Notes: a model not told the origin generated them from the sequence alone. A stretch of 64,000 nucleotides of DNA from Marinomonas sargassi (GCF_025716875.1 NZ_JAOVZB010000004.1:310001-374000); one strand, 5' to 3'; positions 18,183 to 27,473 are shown, counted from the stretch's first letter. Translations and numbers: made by a program.

Positions 18183-18788
18183 TTACTTCAAAGTCCGGTA
18201 CCCTGCATAAATTCTTATTACTGTTGTCACCCAACAGATACCACCAAACACATAAGCCAATACTGCAAAGTGTGACGGCATTAAGCAAAGTAAAATCAGA
18301 AAGATAATCGTCTCAGTCCCTTCAGCTAAGCCACCCAAGAAATACAAAGATTTTCGACCATATTCTAAGTGCTCTATTTTTCGTTTCTCGGCCATAATTG
18401 CGAAAGCTAAAAAGCTACTCCCTGTCCCCATAAACGAGAAAATAACAAAGCTTGCTGCTAATGCATTGTCAGCTGGGTTCACTAAGGCAAAACCGAACAC
18501 CACGCCAGAATAGAAAATAAAATCTAAGGTGATATCTAAATAGCCACCCAAATCTGTCGGCCCTTGTACTCTTGCAACAGCGCCGTCTAACCCATCCATA
18601 AGGCGATTGACGATAATACAGAGCAGTGCCAGAAAATAATATTCATTCGCTAGCAATGGAATACTTGAGATGCCCACTAAAAAGCCAAATATCGTTATTT
18701 GATTGGCTTTGATACCAATAGAATCGATTCTATTAGCGAGTGCCTGTAAAGGAAGTTTTAGTCGTTTAATAAAGAATGGATCTAACAT
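18183..18788 (-). CDS. CDP-alcohol phosphatidyltransferase family protein
   Basis: Integral membrane enzyme that transfers a phosphatidyl group from a CDP-linked lipid to an alcohol. The catalytic signature DGxxAR-x8-GxxxDxxxD is intact in DGAVARVQGPTDLGGYLD followed by ITLD. About five to six helices follow. It is not clearly PgsA or PssA, so the acceptor is unknown. It converges on yfaE with 9 bases between stops and is divergent from the ybfF-like gene. Confidence 0.88.
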   Translation of the reverse strand: MLDPFFIKRLKLPLQALANRIDSIGIKANQITIFGFLVGISSIPLLANEYYFLALLCIIVNRLMDGLDGAVARVQGPTDLGGYLDITLDFIFYSGVVFGFALVNPADNALAASFVIFSFMGTGSSFLAFAIMAEKRKIEHLEYGRKSLYFLGGLAEGTETIIFLILLCLMPSHFAVLAYVFGGICWVTTVIRIYAGYRTLK

Positions 18789-18876
18789 GAAATGCCCGCG
18801 AACAAGTTTCGAAAAATGACTAAGCCGTAATAGAATTGCTACAATAGTTAAAATATTTCAGCTTATTAAGGTCATT

Positions 18877-19644
18877 ATGATACACGCAAAGCAATATAGT
18901 TCCTCAGGCCCTAACCTAATTATTATCCATGGCCTTTTTGGCAATGCAGACAATTGGCATTCAATTGCGCAAAACCTAGCAGAACATTTCAACATCTATT
19001 GCATTGATTTACCGAATCACGGCCTTTCTAGCAGTATGCCGGATGCAACTTACCCAAAGATGGCACAAGAAGTATTAGATTGGGCCTCAGAAAATAATCT
19101 AGGTGAATTCTACCTACTTGGTCATTCCATGGGAGGCAAGGTTGCTATGCAAATGGCAGCACTAGATCAACATAAGACAATATTGAAACTGATTGTCGCC
19201 GATATAGCGCCTGTTGATTATGAACCTAGCCACACCAGAATCTTAGAAGGCTTAAATGTTTTAACGCAAACTAAGGTGTCATCCAGAAAAGAAGCGGACA
19301 GCATTTTATCTGACTATGTAGAAATGCCTGCTGTAAGGCAGTTTTTATTGAAGAATCTAGTGAAGTCAGAAACAGGTCAACTTACTCTTCGCTTAGCAGT
19401 CGAGCACATTAGCAACAGTTACCCAACCATTTTGAAAAAGCCTGTATTTGAACAAGCCGTTATGACGCATACGCTCTTTATTAAAGGTGAGCATTCAGAC
19501 TACATTATCCCTAAGTACCAGAAAAATATAATGACAGCTTTTCCACAGGCCAGCTTTAAGATACTGACAGGCACTGGCCACTGGCTTCATGCAGAGAAAC
19601 CACTCCCTTTTGGTAGTTTAGTAAAGCGCTTTTTTACTTCATAA
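18877..19644 (+). CDS. ybfF: Alpha/beta-fold hydrolase, YbfF-like esterase
   Basis: Probable acyl-CoA/ester hydrolase. HGLFGNADNWHSIA holds the oxyanion-hole HG, GHSMGGK the nucleophilic Ser, and GTGHWLHAEKP the catalytic His. The 255-residue length and the NHGLSS segment match E. coli YbfF (254). No signal peptide, so cytoplasmic. AAGG lies 6 bases before the ATG at 18877. Physiological substrate unknown. Confidence 0.88.
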   Translation: MIHAKQYSSSGPNLIIIHGLFGNADNWHSIAQNLAEHFNIYCIDLPNHGLSSSMPDATYPKMAQEVLDWASENNLGEFYLLGHSMGGKVAMQMAALDQHKTILKLIVADIAPVDYEPSHTRILEGLNVLTQTKVSSRKEADSILSDYVEMPAVRQFLLKNLVKSETGQLTLRLAVEHISNSYPTILKKPVFEQAVMTHTLFIKGEHSDYIIPKYQKNIMTAFPQASFKILTGTGHWLHAEKPLPFGSLVKRFFTS

Positions 19645-19665
19645 ATACGTAAGGTAGCTCATCCT

Positions 19666-20568
19666 TTAACAATGGGCTTCAGAGCATAAACCAAACGCAC
19701 TCTTTAAGTAGGCAGATGAAGGTAACACAAGCCCATGGGCTCGAACTAAAAAGGAATTAAAATTAACTCGTAGTTCATTTGGATAACTTGGTGGAAGCAG
19801 ATTAGAGCCCTCAACCCAAGACTCAACATAGCTTGCCAAAGTATTTAGCTTTGCGTCGCTATTTGAAAAAATCGCAAACAGAGCCCCTGAGTGAGTAGTA
19901 GGAAAAGATGCCCCTATGATCACTTTGTTATTTTGAAACAATATCTTACGTATTTTTTGAGATGTACGATTGTTATAGAGTTGAGAATCCATTAACGAAA
20001 TAATAAGATCTGATTCTGCTATCGCTTCCCTCACCACTTTTGTTGCCGATAACCTATCTGACTCCACTTTATAAAAGCGAAACCGAAAACCATAGTTGTA
20101 TGCATACTGAAGCATCTCTTCTTTATTGATGAAGAGATTATCACTATAAAGCACCGCCATTGGCTTTTTATCAAACCAAATACTTTGTAATAGAGATAAG
20201 CGTATTTCTAGTGGTGCACCGGAAAAAATAGCACTAGAAGGGATGGAGCAAGTTTGCTTTACCTTAAGGTACTCTTCTTTCCCGATAAAGGCTGCAATCA
20301 CATTACCTTGGGTAGCATATTCACAGATCTCTGAAAAACTATCCACACCAATCGCTACAATCATATCGTCATGTTTTACATGATCTAAGTTCGGCTTTAG
20401 AAAAATATTACGTATCGGAATGAGCTGAGTTTTTGAAGGTAATAGTTCAGATAACTGAAATACTAATGATCGGGCTGAACCCTCCTCTATGTCATGAACG
20501 ACATAAACGGAGGACGATGCTGATACCGACCAAAATAGGCAGATTAAGAGTGTAAAAATCCTTTTCAC
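19666..20568 (-). CDS. Orphan ABC-type substrate-binding protein (PF04392-like)
   Basis: A signal peptide ending around SVSASSS precedes a two-lobed periplasmic-binding-protein fold; patterns such as DDMIVAIGVDS, AVLYSD and VIIGASFP resemble the ABC_sub_bind/TrpX-like family. No permease or ATPase gene lies beside it. The start is unclear: GTG 20568 is preferred for a TTGGA about 10 bases upstream, but TTG 20583 adds 5 residues. A 22-base tandem repeat lies in its upstream region. It may feed a distant transporter or act as a sensor. Confidence 0.7.
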   Translation of the reverse strand: MKRIFTLLICLFWSVSASSSVYVVHDIEEGSARSLVFQLSELLPSKTQLIPIRNIFLKPNLDHVKHDDMIVAIGVDSFSEICEYATQGNVIAAFIGKEEYLKVKQTCSIPSSAIFSGAPLEIRLSLLQSIWFDKKPMAVLYSDNLFINKEEMLQYAYNYGFRFRFYKVESDRLSATKVVREAIAESDLIISLMDSQLYNNRTSQKIRKILFQNNKVIIGASFPTTHSGALFAIFSNSDAKLNTLASYVESWVEGSNLLPPSYPNELRVNFNSFLVRAHGLVLPSSAYLKSAFGLCSEAHC

Positions 20569-20624
20569 GATTTGATTGTCCAATTAGATCGTTTGTAAAC
20601 TAAAGTCCATTTATAGCCAGCAAT

Positions 20625-20668
20625 ATATTAATAGTTAACAAGCAAAATATTAATAGTTAACAAGCAAA
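20625..20668. repeat. Two tandem copies of a 22-base unit
   Basis: Two exact 22-base copies, each beginning ATATTAATAGTTAAC and ending AAGCAAA, at 20625-20646 and 20647-20668. They occupy the gap between the binding-protein start and the pheA stop, where a promoter of the former would lie. A duplicated operator or simple slippage product is possible. Confidence 0.9.
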
Positions 20669-20686
20669 ATAGCCATTTTAAAAGTG

Positions 20687-21553
20687 TTATTTTAAACGGT
20701 AGTCATCCGCTAAATAGGTACCCAAAATACGTATTTCTTCAGAGAAAAAGCCGAGTTCCTCTAATGCAGCTTGCATGACTGAAGACTGAAAGTGAGCTTC
20801 AACATCCACATAAAATTGGGTCGCTGTAAAATTACCGTTCACCATATAACTTTCCAGTTTCAGCATGTTAATGCCTTGCGTTGCAAAGCCTCCCATCGCT
20901 TTATAAAGCGCCGCAGGTATATTACGTACGCGAAACATAAACGAGGTAATGTACATACGATTTTCTTCATAAGCAGGCATTTTTTGCTGCCGTGAGAAGA
21001 CTAAAAAGCGTGTCGTATTACCCTCAGTATCATTGAAGTGGGTTTTAAGAATATTGAGCCCATATAGTTCTGCGGCCAAAGCAGAAGAGATAACTGCCAA
21101 GCCACTTTCTTCACTCTCAGCAAGGTGTTTGGCTGCACCAGCAGTATCATACATGGCAACATTTTTTGCCTTTAATGCTTTAATATTGGCATCACATTGG
21201 GCAAGTGCCTGAGGGTGGCTACCAATACGCTCGATATCCTCTATTGGCACTCCTGATCGAGCCATAAGACAATGGTTAACGGGCTCAAAATGCTCTTTCA
21301 CCACATATAATTGAGTTTGCTTTAGCTCTCTATATATTTCTTCTACTCGGCCCGCCGTCGAATTTTCCACTGGAATCATCGCATAGTAAGCATCACCACG
21401 TTCCACCATTTGCAACGCCTCAGCAAAGGTAGCACAATGCACACTTTGCCAATCAGGGAAGGTTTGTTTACAAGCGAGATGCGAGTAGGCTCCCGGCTCT
21501 CCTTGGTAGGCTACAATTTTACTGGCATTCAGTGTTAAATACTGTTCTGGCAT
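20687..21553 (-). CDS. pheA: Monofunctional prephenate dehydratase with ACT domain
   Basis: Converts prephenate to phenylpyruvate for phenylalanine synthesis. Starting at ATG 21553 gives 288 residues: a periplasmic-binding-like catalytic domain (AYQGEPGAYSHLAC, MIPVENSTAGRV, and the essential NTTRFLVFSR with its TRF motif) and a C-terminal ACT domain (about 200-280). It lacks the chorismate mutase domain usual in gammaproteobacterial P-proteins. In the ACT domain the usual ESRP is ESYM, within GINMLKLESYMVNGNFTATQ, as in alphaproteobacterial enzymes. A frame extension to 21658 has no family support. Confidence 0.9.
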   Translation of the reverse strand: MPEQYLTLNASKIVAYQGEPGAYSHLACKQTFPDWQSVHCATFAEALQMVERGDAYYAMIPVENSTAGRVEEIYRELKQTQLYVVKEHFEPVNHCLMARSGVPIEDIERIGSHPQALAQCDANIKALKAKNVAMYDTAGAAKHLAESEESGLAVISSALAAELYGLNILKTHFNDTEGNTTRFLVFSRQQKMPAYEENRMYITSFMFRVRNIPAALYKAMGGFATQGINMLKLESYMVNGNFTATQFYVDVEAHFQSSVMQAALEELGFFSEEIRILGTYLADDYRLK

Positions 21554-21661
21554 ATTGGAGAAAGTCCCTATTATTGATTGCTTACCGCATACGCTGTATA
21601 AAATAACGCTTTGTAGATATGAAGTACATAAGAGCCAAAAACATAATATAAGAATCACTTA

Positions 21662-21928
21662 ATGAAGAAAATATTCATATTATTAGTCAGATCTTATCAG
21701 TTCTTAATCAGCCCACTTTTGGGTAATAACTGCCGTTTTTACCCCAGTTGCTCCACCTATATGATTCAAGCAATAGAGCAAAAAGGTGTGATTAAGGGGG
21801 TATTTTTAGGCGTAAGAAGACTTTCAAAATGTCACCCATGGCATGAAGGTGGAATAGACCCTGTGCCAACGGGTGGTTGCGATTCAAAAGGCTGTAAAAG
21901 TCACCATTCTGAGCATAACAAAAACTAA
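21662..21928 (+). CDS. yidD: Membrane protein insertion efficiency factor YidD
   Basis: Small amphipathic protein that helps YidC/Sec membrane protein insertion. The family signature [19 protein letters not shown] and the [13 protein letters not shown] end are intact. A short Cys/His-rich tail follows ([13 protein letters not shown]). It is not beside rpmH-rnpA-yidC, its usual place. It converges on the response regulator with a 4-base stop overlap, and starts 108 bases from the divergent pheA start. Confidence 0.93.
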   Translation: MKKIFILLVRSYQFLISPLLGNNCRFYPSCSTYMIQAIEQKGVIKGVFLGVRRLSKCHPWHEGGIDPVPTGGCDSKGCKSHHSEHNKN

Positions 21929-22569
21929 GCCATTGGCTGCAATTTTAAATCGCTCGCCACCAAAACAGCTTGAGTTCTATTATTGATCCCCAGTTTACGG
22001 AAGATAGCCGTAATATGCGCCTTCACAGTGGCTTCGGAAATAGAGAGTTCGTAAGCAATTTGTTTATTTAACAAACCATCGTGTAAATAGCATAAAACCT
22101 TGTATTGCTGTGGTGTTAATTCAGCCACTTTATGCTGGATAGATAAATCTGCCTTGGGCTGATTTTCTACCTGCTTTCTGAGGGTTTCAGGTAACCAGAT
22201 GTCACCTAACAAGATAGCGTTAATCGCTTCCACATAAGTTGATGGTTCACTGGTTTTGGGAATAAAGCCCAATGCACCTGCATCAATGACTTTCGCCACG
22301 ACACTACTGTCTTCGTTACCAGAGATAATGGCGATTGGCACATCTGGAAAGTCTTTGCGGATGCGAATTAACCCGTACAATTCACCACTGCCGGGCATAT
22401 TTAAGTCCAGCAGTAATAAATCTAGGTCATCACCATTAGACAAACATTGAATAGTAGAGTCCAAATCATGGGACTCTACTATTTCAATTCCTTGTATTTC
22501 GGCACGTAACGCACCACTTAAAGCACTTCGAAACAGAGGGTGGTCATCTGCGATTACAAGTGATATCAC
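21925..22569 (-). CDS. NarL-family response regulator, CrbR/ErdR-like
   Basis: N-terminal receiver with acidic pocket (VIADDHPLF) and phospho-acceptor Asp in [11 protein letters not shown]-terminal LuxR/NarL helix-turn-helix ([40 protein letters not shown]). Adjacent to and in the same direction as acs, which starts upstream of it. In Vibrio (CrbR) and Pseudomonas (ErdR) such a regulator activates acs in response to the symporter-kinase CrbS/MxtR; a CrbS-like gene is at 47288. The regulator's assignment as CrbR-like is inference from context plus family. Confidence 0.85.
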   Translation of the reverse strand: MISLVIADDHPLFRSALSGALRAEIQGIEIVESHDLDSTIQCLSNGDDLDLLLLDLNMPGSGELYGLIRIRKDFPDVPIAIISGNEDSSVVAKVIDAGALGFIPKTSEPSTYVEAINAILLGDIWLPETLRKQVENQPKADLSIQHKVAELTPQQYKVLCYLHDGLLNKQIAYELSISEATVKAHITAIFRKLGINNRTQAVLVASDLKLQPMA

Positions 22570-22596
22570 TGTTTATCCTTTAAAATATATGAAGCC

Positions 22597-24555
22597 TCAC
22601 ACATTTAAACGGTTTTCGATCAAATCATCAACCACGCTAGGATCTGCAAGTGTACTTGTATCACCCAGTTGATCTTGTTCATTCGCCGCTATTTTTCTCA
22701 AAATGCGTCGCATAATTTTACCTGAACGCGTTTTGGGGAGGCCTTTACTTGCCCACTGAATAAGATCCGGTGTTGCAATCGGACCAATTTCTTGGCGAAC
22801 AAATTGTTTTAATGATTTCGTTAGCTCTTCATCAGGCGTGACACCTGAAACAGCACTAACATACACATAAATACCTTGGCCTTTAATATTATGTGGGTAA
22901 CCAACGATCGCCGCTTCTGCGACAGAAGGGTGAGCCACCAAGGCACTCTCTATCTCAGCTGTGCCTAAACGATGCCCTGAGACATTTAATACATCATCCA
23001 TACGACCAGTAATCCAATAATGGCCGTCTTCATCGCGCATGGCACCATCACCAGTAAAGTACATACCTTCAAATGTACTAAAGTAGGTTAATTCAAAGCG
23101 TTCATGGTCACCGTATACAGTACGGGCTTGCCCAGGCCAAGAGTCTGTTATCACTAGACCACCTTCCTGTTGAACACCTTCTGCGTCCATGAAATTGCCC
23201 TGTGCATCCACCAGTGCAGGTTTCACCCCATACAAAGGCCCCATACAAGAACCCGGTTTGGCATTATCCTGAACTATACGTGGCGCCATCATCAGGCCAC
23301 CCGTTTCAGTCTGCCACCAAGTATCTGCAATTGGGCAAGATGAGTTACCAATAGCAGAAAAGTACCAAGACCAAGCTTCGGGGTTAATAGGCTCACCTAC
23401 ACTACCCAATATACGTAATGAGTCACGTTTACTGGTACTCGTGGCCTCATCGCCTTTCGACATCAAAGCACGAATGGCAGTTGGTGCCGTGTATAAAATA
23501 GAGACATCGTATTTGTCGACGACTCGACCAATACGACCAAAATCTGGATAAGTCGGCACACCTTCAAATAAGATACTTGTCGTGCCGTTTGCTAAAGGCC
23601 CGTACACCATATAGCTATGGCCAGTAATCCAGCCTACATCAGCCGCACACCAATAGACATCATCCGATTTAATATCGAATACCAACTCGTGTGTTAAGGA
23701 AGCATACACAAGATAACCACCTGTACTATGCACTACCCCTTTTGGTTTGCCTGTTGATCCTGATGTATAAAGAATAAAAAGAGGGTCTTCAGCACTCATC
23801 GGCTCGGCAGGGCATGAAGTTGACTCATTCTCTGCTTCTACCGCCCAATCAAGATCTCTCCCTTCAAACCAAGGAACGTCTTTTTGGGTATAGCGATAAA
23901 CCAGTACTTTCTCTACAGACGGACAAGCATTATTTTCTAATGCCATATCCACATTGTGTTTTAGCGGTATAGTATTTCCTGCTCGACGACCTTCATCAGC
24001 AGTAATCACCAGTTTTACGTCACAATTATTTAATCGATCAGCAATGGCATGGGAAGAGAAGCCACCAAAAATAACAGAGTGAATTGCCCCTATACGAGCA
24101 CAAGCCAGCATGCTGTAGACGGCCTGCGGAATCATCGGCATATAAATCGCCACTCGATCCCCTTTTTTCACACCTTGGCGTTTTAAAAGGTTTGCTAGAC
24201 GACCGACTTCGTCGTGCAATTTTTGATAAGTAATAGCCACTTTATCAGAATTTTCAGTATCGCCTTCACAATAGTAAGCGACCTTATCAGCATGTGTAGC
24301 AAGATGACGGTCAATACAGTTATAAGCTACATTGAGCTCACCGTCTTCAAACCATTTAATGCTCACATTGCCGCGTTCAAAAGAGGTATTTTTCACCTTG
24401 GTATAAGGCTTAAACCAATCTAAACGCTTGCCTTCCTTTTCCCAAAATTCATTCGGGTTCTCAAGTGACTCTAAATAGCGTTGTTCAAATTCTGCCTGAC
24501 TGACATTGGCACTCTTCGCTGCCTCGATTGAGGCTGCGCTATATAATGACTCCAT
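22597..24555 (-). CDS. acs: Acetyl-CoA synthetase
   Basis: Activates acetate to acetyl-CoA via acetyl-AMP. The ANL-superfamily motifs are present: [19 protein letters not shown] (P-loop), [17 protein letters not shown] and the C-terminal [12 protein letters not shown], whose Lys (about 613) is the residue reversibly acetylated in Acs. Starting at ATG 24555 gives 652 residues, the same as E. coli, with GGAG 8 bases before it; in-frame upstream codons reach 24603 but look untranslated. The crbR-like gene lies 27 bases downstream. Confidence 0.97.
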   Translation of the reverse strand: MESLYSAASIEAAKSANVSQAEFEQRYLESLENPNEFWEKEGKRLDWFKPYTKVKNTSFERGNVSIKWFEDGELNVAYNCIDRHLATHADKVAYYCEGDTENSDKVAITYQKLHDEVGRLANLLKRQGVKKGDRVAIYMPMIPQAVYSMLACARIGAIHSVIFGGFSSHAIADRLNNCDVKLVITADEGRRAGNTIPLKHNVDMALENNACPSVEKVLVYRYTQKDVPWFEGRDLDWAVEAENESTSCPAEPMSAEDPLFILYTSGSTGKPKGVVHSTGGYLVYASLTHELVFDIKSDDVYWCAADVGWITGHSYMVYGPLANGTTSILFEGVPTYPDFGRIGRVVDKYDVSILYTAPTAIRALMSKGDEATSTSKRDSLRILGSVGEPINPEAWSWYFSAIGNSSCPIADTWWQTETGGLMMAPRIVQDNAKPGSCMGPLYGVKPALVDAQGNFMDAEGVQQEGGLVITDSWPGQARTVYGDHERFELTYFSTFEGMYFTGDGAMRDEDGHYWITGRMDDVLNVSGHRLGTAEIESALVAHPSVAEAAIVGYPHNIKGQGIYVYVSAVSGVTPDEELTKSLKQFVRQEIGPIATPDLIQWASKGLPKTRSGKIMRRILRKIAANEQDQLGDTSTLADPSVVDDLIENRLNV

Positions 24556-24668
24556 AACCCGCTCCATTGCTAATTTGTTTTTGTTATTCGGATGCAGAAA
24601 CAACTATAACTGGCTACATTCGTGTATCTATTCCACTTTAGTCTTATTGACCTTTGAGAGGATTAATT

Positions 24669-25412
24669 TTACTGGTGCATTCTGAGTGCTTTAACAAAAA
24701 ATGGAAAAGACACTTCTTGTTTCTTATTCGGCTCCATCCATACATTACGAACTTTTGAAGCGGCAGACTGTAAAAACGCATCGCCATGCTCTTGAATGTA
24801 TAATTGGGAAGCTGTCCAAGTACGGATAAAGTCCATGGTTTGCGTTGCAGACCAGAAACAAGTTAAGTCGAAGTTCGGTACTTCAATTGCTTCAAAAGGA
24901 AATGCTATATCCGTATATTGGTTCCACAACAATCGACTGTTTTTAGGCCAATAAGCTTCAAGGTGAGGCAAAACATCCTCTGTAATGACCTTGTCCACTT
25001 GTTCACCCGCTTGCAACCAGTTATAGCCCCAGCATACGAACAGCCCTCCAGGTTTCAATACACGGCGTACCTCCGCCCAAAAGCTGTCTAAATCAAACCA
25101 ATGTAAAGCATGGGCAACGCAAACCACATCAAAATAGTTATCTGGATAGGATGTTTTTTCGGCTGGGCAAGCTTGGTATCGGACTTTTCTATGGGGGGTC
25201 GCCGCTGCAACCTGAGATTCACTAATATCGGAAGCTTCTACCACATCAAAATAAGCGGCCAGATCAACAGATGCTTGGCCTGTTCCGCAAGCACAATCCC
25301 AAACAACACCTCTAGAACTCACTTGCTGAGACAGCCAATGATACAACTCTGCTGGGTACATTGGCCGAGTTTTAGAGTAAGTCGTTGATAACACTCCATC
25401 AAAAGAACGCAT
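24669..25412 (-). CDS. SAM-dependent class I methyltransferase
   Basis: The SAM-binding loop VWDCACGTGQASVDLA, acidic strand VEASDIS and the post-motif FDVVCVAHALHWFD fit the Methyltransf_11 group, with similarity to the TMT1/Crg1-like family in the N-terminal TYSKTRPMYPAELYHWL. Substrate unknown. AGAGG lies close before the ATG. It stands alone between the HAD gene and acs on the same strand. Confidence 0.86.
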   Translation of the reverse strand: MRSFDGVLSTTYSKTRPMYPAELYHWLSQQVSSRGVVWDCACGTGQASVDLAAYFDVVEASDISESQVAAATPHRKVRYQACPAEKTSYPDNYFDVVCVAHALHWFDLDSFWAEVRRVLKPGGLFVCWGYNWLQAGEQVDKVITEDVLPHLEAYWPKNSRLLWNQYTDIAFPFEAIEVPNFDLTCFWSATQTMDFIRTWTASQLYIQEHGDAFLQSAASKVRNVWMEPNKKQEVSFPFFVKALRMHQ

Positions 25413-25467
25413 AACAACCTCTAATTAAAAATAAATCCCTTAAAATATTAAATGCCATGTAACGCTT

Positions 25468-26088
25468 TTAACTAGACAATACATCATATTGATTTAAAAC
25501 CCTACGTGCTTCTTCAACACCTTTTACTCGATGGGCAATCATGCCGACTTCGAGCGCCCTATCTATATTTACCTGATTATCATCTATGAATAAAATTTCT
25601 TCAGGAAGCACCCGTAAAGCGTCGATAACGTGCTGATAAATTGCCCTCTCCGGTTTAACTAAACCCACTTGATGGGAGGCATAGTAGCTATGAAACTTGC
25701 CAGCGAGAGACATTTCTTCCATTAATCTTGGCCAGTGTGCAGCATTGGTGTTTGATAATACCGCCCGATGAAGCTCGGGCTTCACTGAGTTAACCAAATC
25801 TAAAGCGCCGCTAAACAAGCCCCTAGGCCACGCCTGAAAAGCAGTTTTAAAAACTTCTTTATCCGTATCACTTGCGACCTCTTTCAATAAGGCTGTCGCA
25901 AAGTCATCAAAAGATATACGCCCTGAGTCGAATGCTGCCACCGCTGGAGAATTAAGCCACTGTAGCCAAACTTCAGCTTCTTCACCCTTAGTATTAAGCA
26001 TGGAATGCATTTCTGATACATCCCCCAAATCCACTAGGACATTACCAAGATCAAATAATACAACACGAATATTCTGGTTTTGTTTCAC
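25468..26088 (-). CDS. HAD-superfamily hydrolase (YihX-like)
   Basis: Probable sugar-phosphate or nucleotide phosphatase. HAD motif I is LFDLGNVLVDL (nucleophile Asp), motif II VLSNTNAAHW, motif III Lys in KPERAIYQHV and motif IV LFIDDNQVNIDRA. Residues about 15-90 form the helical cap. The start is GTG at 26088, with AGGGA 8 bases upstream. It is divergent from the TAXI gene across a 296-base gap holding a palindrome and sigma-54 promoter. Confidence 0.87.
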   Translation of the reverse strand: MKQNQNIRVVLFDLGNVLVDLGDVSEMHSMLNTKGEEAEVWLQWLNSPAVAAFDSGRISFDDFATALLKEVASDTDKEVFKTAFQAWPRGLFSGALDLVNSVKPELHRAVLSNTNAAHWPRLMEEMSLAGKFHSYYASHQVGLVKPERAIYQHVIDALRVLPEEILFIDDNQVNIDRALEVGMIAHRVKGVEEARRVLNQYDVLSS

Positions 26089-26181
26089 TATCAGTTTCCC
26101 TAATTCATCGTAGGCAAGATTTTGCTCATGAATGACAGTCTATTTCATAGGGATTCAGATTCATACCAAGAGTTAAAAGAC

Positions 26182-26215
26182 TTACAGCATGAGCAAAATA
26201 TTGCTCATGCTGTAA
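26182..26215. promoter_or_regulatory. Perfect 15-base-pair inverted repeat, candidate enhancer-binding-protein site
   Basis: Arm TTACAGCATGAGCAA is repeated as its exact complement after the 4-base spacer AATA. A partial copy sharing TTGCTCATG lies at 26122-26130. It sits about 110-145 bases upstream of the sigma-54 element at 26325, the usual distance for an activator site, and no T run follows, so it is not a terminator. Confidence 0.65.
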
Positions 26216-26324
26216 CTGGTCTGGTAAGCCAAAAATAGCCAGTGTGGAAAATAATGCCTATACAAAAAAATACTACAGTGGATATTTTCCTTATAAATCA
26301 ATAACTAATTAATATTTTCAGGGT

Positions 26325-26341
26325 CTGGCATGGTATTCGCT
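26325..26341 (+). promoter_or_regulatory. Sigma-54 (-24/-12) promoter for the TAXI-TRAP genes
   Basis: CTGGCATGGTATTCGCT matches the consensus YTGGCACGrNNNTTGCW at 12 of 14 fixed positions, with the invariant GG (26327-26328) and GC (26339-26340) correctly spaced. Transcription would start near 26352, about 33 bases before the TAXI ATG. The 296-base gap holds no gene. Confidence 0.78.
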
Positions 26342-26384
26342 ATAACTGAAATGGTACATACCCCATAACTAGGAGAAAAATAAA

Positions 26385-27413
26385 ATGAAATTGGGATTTA
26401 TTACTAAAGCTATTCTTTCAAGCGCAACCGCTGCCGCGATTAGTCTATCTGCCACCAGCGCTATGGCTGCGGATAACCGAGACTATATCTTAGCTACAGC
26501 TTCAACAGGGGGTACTTATTACCCTGTAGGTGTTGCTATCGCAACCTTGAGTAAAGTCAAACTAACACCAAAGTACGGCTTCTCATTATCCGCTATTAGC
26601 TCAGCAGGCTCTGGTGAGAATGTGAAGTTAATCCGCGAAGATCAAGCTCAATTCGCTATCTTACAAGGCCTGTACGGCGCATGGGCATGGGGTGGCGAAG
26701 GTCCATTCAAGAGCTCAGGCAAGCAAACAGAACTGCGCTCTGTCTCCATGCTTTGGCAAAATGTTGAGCACTTTGTACTAAAAACAGACCTAGTGAAAAC
26801 CGGCACTATTTCTGATTTGAAGGCATTGGAAGGTAGCAATAATAAATTCTCAATTGGTGCAAAAAACTCAGGCACAGAAGGCTCTGGTCGTCAGCAGCTT
26901 AAAGGCTTGAATATTGATCCAGATAAATTCAACCTTGCACACATGGGTTACGGACCAAGTGCTGACGCTATGCAAAACGGTAACATTGAAGGCATGAATA
27001 CGCCTGCTGGTGTTCCTGTCAGCGCAGTGACACGACTCTACGCCTCTATGTCAGGTAAAGTTAAAGTATTAGACTTCACTGACGAGCAAATGAAGCAGGC
27101 AAACGGGGATTATGATCTCTGGACTCGCTATGTTATCCCAGCGAATACTTACCCGGGTCAAACTAAAGAAATCAACACCATTGCTCAACCGAATTTCTTG
27201 GTAACCCATGCTGGTATGTCTGAAGATGACGTATATCAACTTACCAAAGCACTGTATGAAAACCTAACCTACTTAAGCGCTATCCATAAGGCCACTTCTG
27301 TGATGTCTATTGAAAAAGCGATAGCTGGTTTACCAGTGCCACTTCACCCTGGTGCGGCGAAATACTATCGTGAGCGTGGTATAGAGATTCCAGCTCGACT
27401 CGTCGCGAAATAA
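26385..27413 (+). CDS. TAXI-family TRAP transporter solute-binding protein
   Basis: Periplasmic receptor for a TRAP uptake system. A signal peptide ends AMA at about 28. The mature protein starts with YILATASTGGTYYPVG, the TAXI signature, followed by SGENVKLIREDQAQFAILQ and GAKNSGTEGSGRQ. The C-terminal YTLPHPGA-like segment is VPLHPGAAKYYRERG. Length 342 is typical. AGGAGA precedes the ATG. The fused permease is next, after a perfect palindrome. Substrate unknown; family members take up glutamate-like or other carboxylates. Confidence 0.93.
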   Translation: MKLGFITKAILSSATAAAISLSATSAMAADNRDYILATASTGGTYYPVGVAIATLSKVKLTPKYGFSLSAISSAGSGENVKLIREDQAQFAILQGLYGAWAWGGEGPFKSSGKQTELRSVSMLWQNVEHFVLKTDLVKTGTISDLKALEGSNNKFSIGAKNSGTEGSGRQQLKGLNIDPDKFNLAHMGYGPSADAMQNGNIEGMNTPAGVPVSAVTRLYASMSGKVKVLDFTDEQMKQANGDYDLWTRYVIPANTYPGQTKEINTIAQPNFLVTHAGMSEDDVYQLTKALYENLTYLSAIHKATSVMSIEKAIAGLPVPLHPGAAKYYRERGIEIPARLVAK

Positions 27414-27449
27414 CACAACGGCTGCAATACATAGTCGCTATAGCGTTAT

Positions 27450-27473
27450 CACGCCGTATCATGATACGGCGTG
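27450..27473 (+). terminator. Perfect 24-base palindrome between TAXI protein and permease genes
   Basis: The half CACGCCGTATCA is followed by its exact complement, then CTTTTATCC. A hairpin with a weak T run here would stabilise the upstream message or stop part of transcription, giving more binding protein than permease. It lies 36 bases after the TAXI stop and 42 before the permease start. Confidence 0.65.

Noticed and set aside
21554-21658. 35-residue hydrophobic extension of PheA that looks like a signal peptide
   Set aside because: Prephenate dehydratase is cytoplasmic and the conserved domain starts just after ATG 21553; the extension overlaps the likely promoter region.
24556-24603. 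16-residue N-terminal extension of Acs
   Set aside because: ATG 24555 has GGAG 8 bases upstream and gives the exact E. coli length.
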